A DNA stretch of 64,000 nucleotides from Polyangiaceae bacterium (GCA_041389725.1 JAWKRG010000018.1:20174-84173), one strand, 5' to 3'. Counted from the first letter of the stretch, positions 28,045 through 37,292 are shown. Program-made: numbers and translations. Notes: a model not told the origin generated them from the letters alone.

Positions 28045-28566
28045 GTGCTGCGCTCCGAGAGCCGCAATCGTCGAACCAATCGCCGTCCCGGAGAACACGC
28101 GCTGCAGCACTGGGTATTTGCCTACGGCTCCAACATGGACCTCGACGACTTGGCCCAATGGTGCGGTGCGCGCGGCGAGCAGCTCACGCTGTTGGAGACC
28201 CGGGTCGGCGAGCTGCCGGCCCACCGCTTGGTGTGGAACTATCATTCCGAGGCCCGAGGCGGAGGCGCAGCGAACGTCGAAGCGGGCGGCAGTCGCCCAC
28301 TGCCAGGCCTTCTGCTGCAGACGAACGGCAAGGGCTTGGCGCTCCTGGACCGCAAGGAGGGGCACCCACGACGCTATCGCCGCGAGCTGGCGTCGGTGGT
28401 CTCTCAGGGGGAGGCGATCGAGGCGTGGGTCTACCGCGTCCTGCCTGAGTTCATACAGTCCCGCGTCGTCTTGCCTACACCTACCTACGTGCAGATCCTG
28501 CTTCGGGCCGCGCGGCGCTGGGAGCTGCCTGAGTGGCATCGAGAAGAGTTGCGCGCGCTGCTATGA
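28045..28566 (+). CDS. Gamma-glutamylcyclotransferase-like protein
   Basis: About 173 aa from GTG 28045; longer starts would overlap the divergent nitrilase gene. The BtrG/GGCT fold hallmark WVFAYGSNMD is near residue 30, and the likely catalytic Glu is in LLDRKEGHPRRY. The family forms 5-oxoproline or cleaves gamma-glutamyl amines. The start is uncertain because the conserved domain begins about 28 residues in. Confidence 0.75.
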   Translation: MLRSESRNRRTNRRPGEHALQHWVFAYGSNMDLDDLAQWCGARGEQLTLLETRVGELPAHRLVWNYHSEARGGGAANVEAGGSRPLPGLLLQTNGKGLALLDRKEGHPRRYRRELASVVSQGEAIEAWVYRVLPEFIQSRVVLPTPTYVQILLRAARRWELPEWHREELRALL

Positions 28567-28625
28567 GTGTCTGCTGCAACGCGTCGCACGCCAGGTCTGG
28601 TCCGATGCGAGGATTCGGCTACTCT

Positions 28626-29684
28626 ATGCGCCTCATGAAGCTGGTCAGCGCGTTGGGCTTGGGATTGTTGGTGGGTTCCTTCGTCGCCGCATGCGGTGGG
28701 TCGAGTGACGACTCGAAGGACAATCCGTCCAGCGGAGGCGCGGGCGCGAGCGCCGGAGCGGGCGGGAGTGGTGGCCTTGCAGGCGGCGCAACGGGTGGCA
28801 CCGCTGGTGGTGGCGCAGGCGCGCCTGGTGGCACAGGTGGTGGCCCGACGGGACCGAAGGCGTCCGAGTGCTTCGCGGACATCTACGACGGGCCGATCAC
28901 CGTCGACTACGATCAATACAACCCATCGATTGGAAGCCACTGCCTGGGCACGAATCATCAGGACATCCAAGGCGTGGAGAAACTGGTGTTCCTGGGTGAC
29001 TCGATCACCGTTGGCACGGTGCCCACGCCCGGTAACTCGGTCTACCGCGCGCTGCTCACCGCGGAACTCACACAGAAGTTCCCGGGGCTCGAAGTGCAGA
29101 ACTGCGCCAAGAACGGAGCGGACCTCGGCAACCTCGCGGGTCAGTTCGCGCAGTGCTTCCCGAGTGGCGGCGACAACAAGAAGACACTGATCGTGTTCAC
29201 CATGGGCGGCAACGACCTGGTGCCCATGGCCAAGAGCAAGCTGTCCGCCGCCGATGGCATCAAGGCCGCCGACGGCCTGCTGGCGACCTTGGAGGCTCAG
29301 GTGAAAGCCTACAAGGACCCCGCGAAGTTCCCCAACGGGTCCTTCGTGATGTTCGCCAACGTCTACGAGTACACGGATGCGACGACGGAGATGACGTCCT
29401 GCCCCAGCGCTACCTTCGCCGGGCTCACGGGGACCTGGCCGGATGGTCTGGCCGTGTTCAAGCACCTGCGCGAGGGCTACTTGAAGATCGCCGTCGAGAC
29501 GAAGTCCGACATGATCTTCATGGGCGAGGAGTTCTGCGGACATGGCTTCCGGGCCAGCAAGGCCGACGGACAGTGCTACCGTGGGCCGAACTCGGAAAAC
29601 TGGTTCGATCTCACCTGCATCCACCCGAACCCCGCCGGCCACGCCGAGATCGCCGCCATGTTCTCCGCCGTCGTGGCGGAATAG
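28626..29684 (+). CDS. SGNH-hydrolase-type lipoprotein
   Basis: 352 aa. The lipobox ends FVAAC (C23) and a Gly/Ala-rich linker (about 24-75) follows. The SGNH blocks are visible: FLGDSITVG (Ser nucleophile), GGNDLVP and a C-terminal CIHPNPAGH. In the last block the usual D-x-x-H Asp is not in place (TCIH), although a D lies five residues before the His. It has four or more Cys in the mature part. It is probably an exported esterase or lipase acting on lipid or polysaccharide. Confidence 0.82.
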   Translation: MRLMKLVSALGLGLLVGSFVAACGGSSDDSKDNPSSGGAGASAGAGGSGGLAGGATGGTAGGGAGAPGGTGGGPTGPKASECFADIYDGPITVDYDQYNPSIGSHCLGTNHQDIQGVEKLVFLGDSITVGTVPTPGNSVYRALLTAELTQKFPGLEVQNCAKNGADLGNLAGQFAQCFPSGGDNKKTLIVFTMGGNDLVPMAKSKLSAADGIKAADGLLATLEAQVKAYKDPAKFPNGSFVMFANVYEYTDATTEMTSCPSATFAGLTGTWPDGLAVFKHLREGYLKIAVETKSDMIFMGEEFCGHGFRASKADGQCYRGPNSENWFDLTCIHPNPAGHAEIAAMFSAVVAE

Positions 29685-29713
29685 GGAGCGCGAGTTTCGC
29701 CTCGCTCAGCGTG

Positions 29714-29728
29714 CCCCTCTTGGAGGGG
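29714..29728. terminator. Small hairpin between convergent genes
   Basis: CCCCTC-TTG-GAGGGG lies between the stops of the SGNH gene (plus) and the GNAT gene (minus). The stem is 6 bp with no strong T-run, so it is only a weak bidirectional terminator candidate. Confidence 0.35.
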
Positions 29729-29734
29729 TCGCGG

Positions 29735-30214
29735 TCAGCGCAGGGGTTTGTTGAAGTAGAACTCGACGGTGTGGCTCTTGTCGAAGAGTTCGCGCGTGGC
29801 GCCGCTCTTGACGTAGCCACGCTTGGCGTAGAAGCGGTGTGCCGTCTCGAAGCGAGTGTCGCTCCACAGATCGATGAACCCTGCAGCGCGCTTCGCGGCA
29901 GCATCTTCGACGCTTTGCAGCAGTGCGCCGCCCAAACCTGTCTGGCGCGCCGAGCTGGAGACGTAGAGCTTCTTCAGTTCGACGCCCGTCGGATCCGTTG
30001 CTGGCGAATAGCCGATGCAGCCAACGACGCTGCCTCCCTCCTCGGCCACCCAGAACTCGCCGTCGTGCTCTGCGAAGTACGAGGCAATGCGGCGCAGTTC
30101 GGGAATTTCCCCGTCCACGTCCATGACGCAGCCCGGGTACTCGTCGAACACGCCCTCGATCAAAACAATCAGCGCAGCAGCGTCGTCGTCACGAGCGGGA
30201 CGGATGCCGTGCAT
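29735..30214 (-). CDS. GNAT-family N-acetyltransferase
   Basis: About 159 aa. GNAT motif A is LYVSSSARQTGLGGALLQSVEDAA (acetyl-CoA binding R/Q-x-x-G-x-G/A), and FETAHRFYAKRGYVKSG is motif B. The N-terminus IRPARDDDAAALIVLIEGVF is typical. ATG 30214 was chosen; an upstream non-ATG start adds four residues. The acceptor is unknown. Confidence 0.85.
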   Translation of the reverse strand: MHGIRPARDDDAAALIVLIEGVFDEYPGCVMDVDGEIPELRRIASYFAEHDGEFWVAEEGGSVVGCIGYSPATDPTGVELKKLYVSSSARQTGLGGALLQSVEDAAAKRAAGFIDLWSDTRFETAHRFYAKRGYVKSGATRELFDKSHTVEFYFNKPLR

Positions 30215-30226
30215 CTGGCGGAGCAA

Positions 30227-30601
30227 GCAGGGTTAAGGAACGAAAAGGAAGCGGGTGGGTTAAGCAGGTCACCCTCGTTCGGGTGACCAAAAAAGCGTCA
30301 CGCAAAAGCGGGGCTCGGAAAGCGCAGGCGATCGAGCAGTCTTCGTAGGCGTTTCATGGGGTTGCTCCGGTCGAACAGGCTCGCGCCCGTTCAGGTGCGC
30401 CAATGTGCGCGGCGGTGAGTACGAGATTTTCGAAGATCTGGCAAGCTTTCGTCGTCACGTGGCGTAACCATACGGATTCATACACTTATGTTGGAGGGTC
30501 AGAGCAGCCCAGGGCGCTCGCCCGCGGCGATTGAGTCACGCAACCAGGGTCGTTCAACCAGGGTCGTTCAACCAGGGTCGATTTGGGCTACCACTTTGGC
30601 C
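30227..30601. other. Intergenic region upstream of ketopantoate reductase
   Basis: No gene was found. It holds a hairpin GGTCACCC-N6-GGGTGACC (30,267-30,288) followed by six A, and an AT-rich stretch near 30,420-30,490 that probably contains the promoter of the next gene. It also holds a 14-bp triple repeat at 30,541. Confidence 0.5.
30541..30582 (+). repeat. Three tandem copies of a 14-bp word
   Basis: CAACCAGGGTCGTT is repeated at 30,541, 30,555 and 30,569 (the last copy ends GAT). It ends 19 bp before the ATG of the ketopantoate reductase gene. It could be a protein-binding array or simple replication slippage. Confidence 0.75.
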
Positions 30602-31642
30602 ATGCAACCGCGGATTTTGATCGTGGGCTGTGGGGCCATCGGCGGGGTGCTCGCGGGGGCGCTGCTGGAGATCGGCCAGGACGTGAGCGTGCTGACCACC
30701 AACGATGCCATTGCCAGTGCCGTGGCCGAGCACGGAGTGCGCGTCTCTACCGCAGATGGCGCCATTGCGTTGCCCCCGACGCGCGTGCTGCGCGAGCCGG
30801 ACGCGAGCGCGCAGTTCGACTACGTGCTGCTGGCTACGCAGCCTCCCCAGGTGGAAGCGGCCGCGGCGAGTGCCCTCGGCATGCTCGCACCCGAGGGCAA
30901 GCTGGTCTGCTTTCAGAACGGCTTGTGCGAAGAGCGCGTGGCGAAGCTCACCGAACCCGGTCGCGTGCTCGGAGCGGTGGTGGCGTGGGGCGCGTCGGTG
31001 ATCGAGCCGGGCGTGTACGAGCGCACCAGCTCGGGGAGCTTCACTCTGGGACGCTACGAAGGCGGCCTCGACGAGGCGACGGAGGAACTCGGCAGGCTGC
31101 TCGAAGCGATTGGGCCCGTGACCCTGACGGACAATCTGCGTGGAGCGCGTTGGAGCAAGCTCGCCATCAACGCGGCCATCTCGACCCTGGGCACCATCGG
31201 AGGCGATCGGCTCGGGCCGCTGATGCGACACCGACACGTGCGCCGCTTGGCGCTGGAGATCATGACCGAGACGGTGCGCGTGGCGCAGGCCGAAGGGGTC
31301 CAGCTCGAGAAGGTGAGTGGCACGCTGGATCTGAACTGGATTGCCCTGACCGAGGCAGAGCAAAGCGCGGCGGGGTCGCCCGGGCTCTTGGCCAAACACA
31401 CGCTGCTGCTCGCCGTGGGTGCGCGCTATCGGCGGCTGCGGTCGAGCATGCTGGCGGCCATCGAGCGCGGTCGGCCGCCCGCCGTGGACTTCTTGAACGG
31501 CGAGATCCTCGATCGTGCGAAGCAACACCGCTTGCGCGCGCCCATCAACCAAGCCGCTCGCGATCTGGTTTGGGCCATCGCGCGCGGGGAAGCCACTCCC
31601 AGTCACGCGCTGGTTCGCAAGCTCTACGACGACACTCGCTGA
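30602..31642 (+). CDS. panE: 2-dehydropantoate 2-reductase (ketopantoate reductase) family
   Basis: 346 aa. N-terminal NADP-binding ILIVGCGAIGGVLAGAL and the catalytic Lys region ARWSKLAINAAISTLGTIGG are present, with a C-terminal helical domain ending in EILDRAKQHRLRAPINQ. In pantothenate synthesis the enzyme reduces ketopantoate. The family also includes related reductases, so the exact substrate is likely but not certain. The nitronate monooxygenase gene follows after 13 nt. Confidence 0.85.
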   Translation: MQPRILIVGCGAIGGVLAGALLEIGQDVSVLTTNDAIASAVAEHGVRVSTADGAIALPPTRVLREPDASAQFDYVLLATQPPQVEAAAASALGMLAPEGKLVCFQNGLCEERVAKLTEPGRVLGAVVAWGASVIEPGVYERTSSGSFTLGRYEGGLDEATEELGRLLEAIGPVTLTDNLRGARWSKLAINAAISTLGTIGGDRLGPLMRHRHVRRLALEIMTETVRVAQAEGVQLEKVSGTLDLNWIALTEAEQSAAGSPGLLAKHTLLLAVGARYRRLRSSMLAAIERGRPPAVDFLNGEILDRAKQHRLRAPINQAARDLVWAIARGEATPSHALVRKLYDDTR

Positions 31643-31655
31643 AGGACTCCCGCCC

Positions 31656-32618
31656 ATGCCGCTGCCTCCCGCCCTCGCATCCTTGCGCATTCCCGTGATC
31701 GGTGCGCCGCTGTTCATCATCTCCACTCCGGAGCTGGTCATCGCCCAGTGCACCTCGGGCATCGTCGGCTCCTTTCCCGCGCTCAACGCGCGCCCCAAAG
31801 AAGAGCTCGACGGCTGGCTCGCGCGCATCACGGAGGCACGAGCCGCCTACGATCGTGAGCACCCCGATCAGCCGTCGGCGCCCTTCGCGGTCAACCAAAT
31901 CGTGCACAAGTCCAACGACCGTCTCGAGCACGACTTGGCGCTGTGTGTGAAGCACCGCGTGCCCATCGTGATCACGTCCCTCGGCGCTCGCACGGACGTG
32001 TGCGACGCGGTGCACTCCTACGGAGGCATCGTGTTGCACGACATCATTCACCTGAAGCACGCCAAGAAGGCCCTGGAAAAGGGCGCCGACGGTCTGATCG
32101 CGGTCTGCGCCGGGGCGGGCGGACACGCGGGCACGCTGTCGCCCTTCGCGCTGATCCCAGAGATCCGTCAGTTCTTCTCGGGACCCTTGGTACTGGCGGG
32201 CGCCATCGCCTCGGGACGCTCGGTGCTGGCCGCGCGGGCGCTGGGGGCCGATCTGGCCTACGTGGGCTCGGCCTTCATCGCCAGCGAGGAGGCAAATGCC
32301 AGCGCCGACTACAAGACTGCCATCGTCGATGGCAGCGCCGAGAGCATCGTGTACACCAGCCTCTTCACCGGCGTGCACGGCAACTACCTCGAGCGATCCA
32401 TTCGCAACGCCGGCCTCGACCCAGAGAACCTGCCCGAGAGTGATCCGTCCGCGATGAGCTTTTCTTCCGGCGGCAGCTCCAAGGCCAAAGCCTGGCGCGA
32501 CATCTGGGGTGCCGGGCAGGGCATCGGTGCGATTTCAGCGGTGCAGCCCGCGCGCGAAATCATCGCGCGCATGGTGCGCGAGTACGAGGCTGCTCGCGCG
32601 GAGTTGTGCGCAGAGTAG
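31656..32618 (+). CDS. Nitronate monooxygenase family flavoenzyme
   Basis: 320 aa TIM-barrel. FMN-binding hallmarks are VCAGAGGHAGTLSPFALIPEI (with the catalytic His), LVLAGAIASGRSVLAARALGADLAYVGSAF and N-terminal IPVIGAPLFIIS. It oxidises alkyl nitronates using FMN and oxygen. It is probably co-transcribed with panE. Confidence 0.88.
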   Translation: MPLPPALASLRIPVIGAPLFIISTPELVIAQCTSGIVGSFPALNARPKEELDGWLARITEARAAYDREHPDQPSAPFAVNQIVHKSNDRLEHDLALCVKHRVPIVITSLGARTDVCDAVHSYGGIVLHDIIHLKHAKKALEKGADGLIAVCAGAGGHAGTLSPFALIPEIRQFFSGPLVLAGAIASGRSVLAARALGADLAYVGSAFIASEEANASADYKTAIVDGSAESIVYTSLFTGVHGNYLERSIRNAGLDPENLPESDPSAMSFSSGGSSKAKAWRDIWGAGQGIGAISAVQPAREIIARMVREYEAARAELCAE

Positions 32619-32721
32619 CGGACGCGTTGTCGCGGAACGGCGACCCTCTTTTCAACCGAGAAGCTTCTCAACCGCCACGGCGCGAAGAGCGCAAAGCGGC
32701 GCCAAGAGGGGCCCCACAAAA

Positions 32722-32757
32722 GCAAACGGGCGCGGCCCGGTGACCACGCCCGCTTGC
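32722..32757. terminator. Probable bidirectional terminator
   Basis: GCAAACGGGCG and CGCCCGCTTGC form a stem (10 of 11 pairs) with a 14-nt loop, between the convergent nitronate monooxygenase and Cys-rich lipoprotein genes. AAAAG precedes it, which would give a U-run on the minus strand. Confidence 0.55.
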
Positions 32758-32773
32758 GAAAGCCGTTTGGCCT

Positions 32774-33598
32774 CTAGTTGCAGTACCAGTCGTTCTGGAA
32801 GCACACGCAGGACAGACCGCCCCAGGTGCACTGCAGATTGTTGATTTGGCAGTTACCGCCGGGGCTCGGCGGATTCTGCGGACACTGTGAGCCGCCACCA
32901 CCGCAAGTCCAGTTGCCGTTGAAGCAGAAGCACTCCGCGCCGGCACCGTAGGCGCACTTCAACCCGGTCATGTTGTTGCAGCTGGAATTGTTGGCCGGCT
33001 GCTGCGCTGGGCATGTGTAGCAGTCCCAATCGCCGCCGTAGCAGGTGCACTGCTCGCTACCGTACTCGCACTGCGAGGTGTTGAAGCCGCCACCGAAGCA
33101 GCTCGCGTTGTTGGCCGGTTTCTGTGTCGGGCAATTGTCGCAGTCCCACTGACCGTTCCAGCAGTTGCACTGGCTGTTACCGAAGGTGCAGAACAGCCCG
33201 GCGCCGGTGCAGCTACTGCCCGCCTGTGGCGCCGTGCCCGGACACGTGGGGGCCGCACCACCGGTGCCGCCCGTGCCGCCGCTCGGTGTACCCGCCGCAC
33301 CGCCGCTGGGCGTGCCTGCCGCGCCGCCACTGGGCGTGCCGGCTGCGCCGCCGCTCGGTGTGCCTGCGCTGCCGCCGGTTCCACCCGCGATGCCGCCGCC
33401 GCCGGCGCTGCCGCCCGTGCTGCCCGCCGTTCCGCCCGTGGACGAACCGGAGCTACCGCCCGTTCCCGCCTGGCCTGCGGCAGCGTCGCCGCCGCCCTTG
33501 CCGCCGCCCGCGGCCTCTTCCGAGTCGCCGCCGCACGCGCCCATCAGGGCCGTCGCGCTCATCATACCCATCACCAACGTTGCCGTTCGCAGGTTCAT
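32774..33598 (-). CDS. Gly-rich, Cys-rich repeat lipoprotein
   Basis: 274 aa. Signal and lipobox end ALMGAC (C22). Residues ~25-115 are a Gly/Ser/Thr/Ala linker with four copies of GTPSGGAA encoded by a 24-bp DNA repeat (about 33,284-33,372). The C-terminal part has four related Cys units of the form CP...P-NN-x-SC...C-x-YG...C-x-C-x-G-x-W-x-C, each about 38 residues. It is surface-anchored with an extended stalk. The repeats probably fold as small disulphide domains; the role is unknown. Confidence 0.82.
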   Translation of the reverse strand: MNLRTATLVMGMMSATALMGACGGDSEEAAGGGKGGGDAAAGQAGTGGSSGSSTGGTAGSTGGSAGGGGIAGGTGGSAGTPSGGAAGTPSGGAAGTPSGGAAGTPSGGTGGTGGAAPTCPGTAPQAGSSCTGAGLFCTFGNSQCNCWNGQWDCDNCPTQKPANNASCFGGGFNTSQCEYGSEQCTCYGGDWDCYTCPAQQPANNSSCNNMTGLKCAYGAGAECFCFNGNWTCGGGGSQCPQNPPSPGGNCQINNLQCTWGGLSCVCFQNDWYCN

Positions 33599-33762
33599 TT
33601 TGCGTCTCCCAAAGTAAGAGCCCTCGCACTCCGCGAGCGTCCCTTAGCACGCGCCCCCACGCAGCGGCAACGAACCGCCGGCCGGATTGTACCCCTTGCT
33701 GCCACACGCACCGACATCCTCGGGCATGACGGGTCGCCGACAATTGCGATAGAACCTGCGGC

Positions 33763-34491
33763 GTGGATATTCGCCTGGAGGACGCCGCAGAAATCATCGC
33801 CGGACCCACCCCGGCGCGCGTGGTGCTGACCTGCGAGCACGCTTCCGAGCGCCTACCCGAGCCCTGGGAGTGGCCCGAAGCAGACCGCTGGCTAGTGGGA
33901 ACCCACTGGGCCTACGACATCGGCGCCAGCGATCTCACGAGAGAAGTCGCCGTCGCCTTGGGCGCGCCGGCGGTCCTCGCGCGCTTCTCACGCTTGCTGG
34001 TCGACCCCAACCGGCCGCGGGATTCCGACACGCTCTTTCGCGCGCAGGCAGAGGGTCGAAGCGTCGCCCTGAACGCGCACCTGAGCACGGGCGAACAGCA
34101 GACACGGCTGCGCCGCCTCTACGACGCGTTCCACGCTCGGGTGCACGAGGTGATGGTTTCGGCGCGCGCGGAGATCGTGCTTGCCATGCACACCTTCACT
34201 CCCGAGTACGAAGGGATCGTGCGGCAGTTGGAGGTCGGCGTGCTGTTCGATCGTGACGAGGCCTTGGCGCTGCGGGTGCGCGACGAGCTGGCCAGCACGG
34301 GCCTGGCCGTGGGGTTGAACGAACCCTACTCGGGCCGTCAGGGCATGATGTACTCGGCAGACCTGCACGCCAGCCGCCACGGCTGTCTCGCCGTGGAGCT
34401 GGAAGTGCGTCAGGACCTCGCCGTCGAGGCCGTGGTGCGTCGCCGCATCGTCGAGGCGCTTCATCGCGCGCTCGCCCCGGTCGCCAAGTAG
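33763..34491 (+). CDS. N-formylglutamate amidohydrolase family protein
   Basis: 242 aa with a GTG start. LTCEHASERLPEPW, GTHWAYDIGASDLTREVA and LLVDPNRPRDSDTLFR match the FGase family, and later AMHTFTPEYEG and PYSGRQGMMYSADLHA carry likely metal ligands. It removes formate or similar groups from amide-linked substrates. It stands alone between two divergent lipoprotein or barrel genes. Confidence 0.85.
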   Translation: MDIRLEDAAEIIAGPTPARVVLTCEHASERLPEPWEWPEADRWLVGTHWAYDIGASDLTREVAVALGAPAVLARFSRLLVDPNRPRDSDTLFRAQAEGRSVALNAHLSTGEQQTRLRRLYDAFHARVHEVMVSARAEIVLAMHTFTPEYEGIVRQLEVGVLFDRDEALALRVRDELASTGLAVGLNEPYSGRQGMMYSADLHASRHGCLAVELEVRQDLAVEAVVRRRIVEALHRALAPVAK

Positions 34492-34558
34492 GTTTGTTGG
34501 GTCTCGACCCTCGGCAGCGCGGCACTCGCCTCCCACGCTGCGACCCGAGTCCGCGTGA
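34491..34558 (+). repeat. Dispersed ~55-bp repeat, copy A
   Basis: The core GGGTCTCGACCCTCGGC then GCGCGGC then CGCCTCCCAC then CTGCGA is shared, in the same order and spacing, with copy B (63,795-63,866, reverse strand) and more loosely with copy C (46,750-46,800). All lie between genes. Confidence 0.6.
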
Positions 34559-34593
34559 ATACGGTGCCTCGCGGGGCGTGATGCAAATGCGAA

Positions 34594-34627
34594 ACGCGCG
34601 CACTCCCTCGAGGGAATGCGCGCGCTT
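34594..34627. terminator. Probable bidirectional terminator
   Basis: GCGCGCACTCCC-TCGA-GGGAATGCGCGC forms a long GC-rich stem between the convergent FGase-like gene and the barrel gene. It is flanked by AAAC on the left and CTTGG on the right. Confidence 0.6.
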
Positions 34628-34660
34628 GGAGCCGTCCCTAATCGGGACCGGACTCTCGGC

Positions 34661-35419
34661 TCAGTAGTAGCCGACGATGCTGGTGGTCAGGCCGAAGGCC
34701 GTCAGCGTGCGGTCGATTTCTTGGGTGGTATTGGCGCCGGTCGGTTGCTCGACCTTGCCTCCAATGCCGAGATACAGGTACGGGCCCACCAAGATGGCGA
34801 AATGAGAGAACGGCGAGATCCCAACCATGGCCTCGAGGGTGAACATCGTAGCCGTGTCCGTCGTGTCGGGCCCGGCCGCGCCACCGCCAGGAGGATCGCC
34901 GGGAGTCGTGGAATTGTTGACGTACATGATGCCTCCGCGCGGCCAGATAGAGAAGGTCTCGTCGAAGGGGATCGCGTAGCCAATGCGAGGATGGAGCGCG
35001 AGCGTTCGCGTGCTGCCGCCATCAACCGTAGCCGAGGTCCCGCCAGCGCTCGTTTCGGTTTCGTTGCTCGAGGTCATGAAGATGAACGAGCCGCCCACGC
35101 TGAGGCCTTCCATCACGAAGTAGTCGAGCGCCAGGCGCGGGAGGCCGGCAGCACCGCCGCCGAACAGGTTGATTGACGTCGTCTTGCTGGTGGACTCACC
35201 ACCCGTTGGCTCCAGCTTGTCGCGGGCGAAGTCCACGCCCATCACGCCGTCGACGCCGAAGACGAACTGCATCTCTTCGCCCAGGTTGTCGATGCTGCTC
35301 GACCGGCGCGGCATGGTGGGCTGATAGGTGCCGCCCCACTGGCCTTGAGCCTGGGCCAAGGCAGAACCGGACGTGGCCAGAGTGGCCCCAAGTACGAGCA
35401 TGGAAAGTGCTGTTTTCAT
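34661..35419 (-). CDS. Predicted outer-membrane beta-barrel protein
   Basis: 252 aa from ATG 35419. A cleavable signal peptide (MKTALSMLVLGATLATSGSALAQA) is followed by alternating hydrophobic strands separated by Gly/Thr-rich loops (INLFGGGAAGLPRLALDYF, LSVGGSFIFMTSSN, ALHPRIGYAIPF, FAILVGPYLYLGIGGK, TAFGLTTSIVGYY). It ends with an aromatic residue, as barrel proteins usually do. The specific family is unknown. Confidence 0.75.
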   Translation of the reverse strand: MKTALSMLVLGATLATSGSALAQAQGQWGGTYQPTMPRRSSSIDNLGEEMQFVFGVDGVMGVDFARDKLEPTGGESTSKTTSINLFGGGAAGLPRLALDYFVMEGLSVGGSFIFMTSSNETETSAGGTSATVDGGSTRTLALHPRIGYAIPFDETFSIWPRGGIMYVNNSTTPGDPPGGGAAGPDTTDTATMFTLEAMVGISPFSHFAILVGPYLYLGIGGKVEQPTGANTTQEIDRTLTAFGLTTSIVGYY

Positions 35420-35538
35420 CACAACCTCCGTGGGAAGCGGCGCGAGAATAGCTCGCCTGACCGAGCCTTCCGCAAGCATCGCGACGGAAAAAGAGCGCCC
35501 GTCGGTCTCAAGTTGCCGAAATTTATGACAAATTCAGC

Positions 35539-36642
35539 TCACTCACGCTCGAAGGGACAGACCGCCAAGAGCGCTTCGACCCGCTCACTGAGCGCCGCGT
35601 CACTCTCCCCGCGCACGGTGACGTGCCCCACCTTGCGGCCCGCGCGCGGCTCCTTGTCGTAGTCGTGCAAGTGCGCGTCGGTGACGGCCAGCACGTCTTT
35701 GGGGCTCGGCATGCGGCCGACGCAATTCACCATGGTCGTGGGAACGCGAACCGCCGTGGAGCCGAGGGGCAGGCCCGCGATGGCGCGCAGGTGATTCTCG
35801 AACTGACTCGTCTCCGCACCTTCGATGCTGAGGTGCGCGGAGTTGTGCACGCGGGGCGCCACTTCATTCGCCCAGAGCTCGCGGCCGACCTGGAACATTT
35901 CCAGCGCTAGCACTCCGACGTAGTCCAGCTCGCGCAAGAGGCGCGCGGCGAAGTCCCGTGCCGCTGCTCGGTGTTCCGAGGTCGCTCCAAGTACGGGGCA
36001 GCGGCTGGTGCGCAAGATGCCGCCTTCGTGGGAATTCTCGATCAGGGGATAGAACGCCGTCGTACCGTCGCGGTCGCGCACGGCGACCTGGCTCAGCTCC
36101 CGCTCGAACTCCACGAACCGTTCGACGATGGCAAGCTTTCCACCGAGTCGCTCCAGAGCGCCCGGCACGTCGCTCTCGCTGCGCAGCATGAGCTGGCCTT
36201 TGCCGTCGTAGCCCAGGGTGCGCGTCTTGAGCACGCAGGGCAGCCCCACCTCGCGCACGGCGAGATCCAGGGCTTGCTGCGTGGCGATGGGCAGGTAGCG
36301 CGGCGTGGGAATTCCCAGGCTCGTGAACAGGCGCTTCTCCTCCAAGCGATCGCGCGCCACGGAAAGCGCCCGCGGCGGCGGGTACACCGCAACCTTGCCC
36401 GCCAGGGCATCGACGGCCTCGACGGGAACGCTCTCGAACTCGTAGGTCACCACGTCGCACTGCGCGAGGGCTTCCAATCCTGCTGCATCGGTGTAGGGCG
36501 CGACGTGATGCTCGCCGAAGCGCGAGGCCGGTGAATCCGCCTTGGGATCCAAGAACACGAAGTGCATGCCCAGAGGTGCGCCCGCGAGCGCGAGCATGCG
36601 GCCGAGCTGTCCAGCGCCGAGCACCCCGACCGTGCGGGTCAT
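35539..36642 (-). CDS. purK: N5-carboxyaminoimidazole ribonucleotide synthase
   Basis: 367 aa ATP-grasp enzyme of purine synthesis. VGVLGAGQLGRMLALAG at the N-terminus, VLKTRTLGYDGKGQ (ATP-grasp loop), ERELSQVAVRD and ELWANEVAPRVHNSAHLSIEG are standard PurK signatures. The ATG at 36642 overlaps the purE stop (ATGA), so the two steps are translationally coupled. It makes N5-CAIR from AIR, bicarbonate and ATP. Confidence 0.97.
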   Translation of the reverse strand: MTRTVGVLGAGQLGRMLALAGAPLGMHFVFLDPKADSPASRFGEHHVAPYTDAAGLEALAQCDVVTYEFESVPVEAVDALAGKVAVYPPPRALSVARDRLEEKRLFTSLGIPTPRYLPIATQQALDLAVREVGLPCVLKTRTLGYDGKGQLMLRSESDVPGALERLGGKLAIVERFVEFERELSQVAVRDRDGTTAFYPLIENSHEGGILRTSRCPVLGATSEHRAAARDFAARLLRELDYVGVLALEMFQVGRELWANEVAPRVHNSAHLSIEGAETSQFENHLRAIAGLPLGSTAVRVPTTMVNCVGRMPSPKDVLAVTDAHLHDYDKEPRAGRKVGHVTVRGESDAALSERVEALLAVCPFERE

Positions 36643-37145
36643 GCGCGGGGATCCGGATTGTCGAGCACGCTGCGGGTCTGCTCCGAGCGAAAGATCTCCA
36701 CGGCCTGACGCAGCTCGGGGCGCGAGTTGCCCAAGATCGCAGCGGCGAGCAGCGCGGCGTTGGCCGCACCCGCCGCGCCGATGGCCAGCGTGCCTACGGG
36801 AATTCCCTTTGGCATCTGCACGATCGAAAGCAGGGAGTCGACGCCGCGCAAGGTCTTGCTCTCCACGGGTACGCCCAACACCGGTACGACCGTCTTGGCG
36901 GCCACCATGCCGGGCAAGTGGGCGGCGCCGCCAGCGCCGGCGATGATCACCTCCAGGCCGCGCTCCGCTGCAGTGCTCGCGTACTCGAAGAGCAAGTCCG
37001 GCGTGCGGTGCGCCGACACCACTCGCACTTCATGCGCCACACCGAGCTGAGACAGCACACTGGCGGCGTGCTGCATCGTGTCCCAGTCGCTCTTGGAACC
37101 CATGATCACGCCCACGAGGGGGCGGCTTTCCGCTGCCTTCGTCAA
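36639..37145 (-). CDS. purE: N5-carboxyaminoimidazole ribonucleotide mutase
   Basis: 168 aa. The conserved start VGVIMGSKSDWDTM, the AHRTPDL loop, AGAGGAAHLPGM and GVDSLLSIVQMP are diagnostic. A TTG start at 37145 is proposed because it gives the usual PurE length. It converts N5-CAIR to CAIR and is the first gene of the purEK operon. Confidence 0.95.
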   Translation of the reverse strand: MTKAAESRPLVGVIMGSKSDWDTMQHAASVLSQLGVAHEVRVVSAHRTPDLLFEYASTAAERGLEVIIAGAGGAAHLPGMVAAKTVVPVLGVPVESKTLRGVDSLLSIVQMPKGIPVGTLAIGAAGAANAALLAAAILGNSRPELRQAVEIFRSEQTRSVLDNPDPRA

Positions 37146-37292
37146 GGGCGACAACCGTATCCGAAAGCTTCCAAGGCGCCCAGCCCGAAGCGTCGAATCG
37201 AGCCCAGCCCGTGGGCGGCTTTCGCCGCACACGCCCTCGCCCAGGCGCCTTCGCCTTGCATCCCCGCCGGTGATTGGCGAGCGTCTCGAACC

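Noticed and set aside
30267..30294. Rho-independent terminator after the GNAT gene
   Set aside because: The A-run follows the stem on the plus strand and no gene on either strand ends there in the right orientation.
36531..37292. Long N-terminal extension of the M28 peptidase
   Set aside because: It runs antisense through purK and purE; the lipoprotein signal begins at 37,293.
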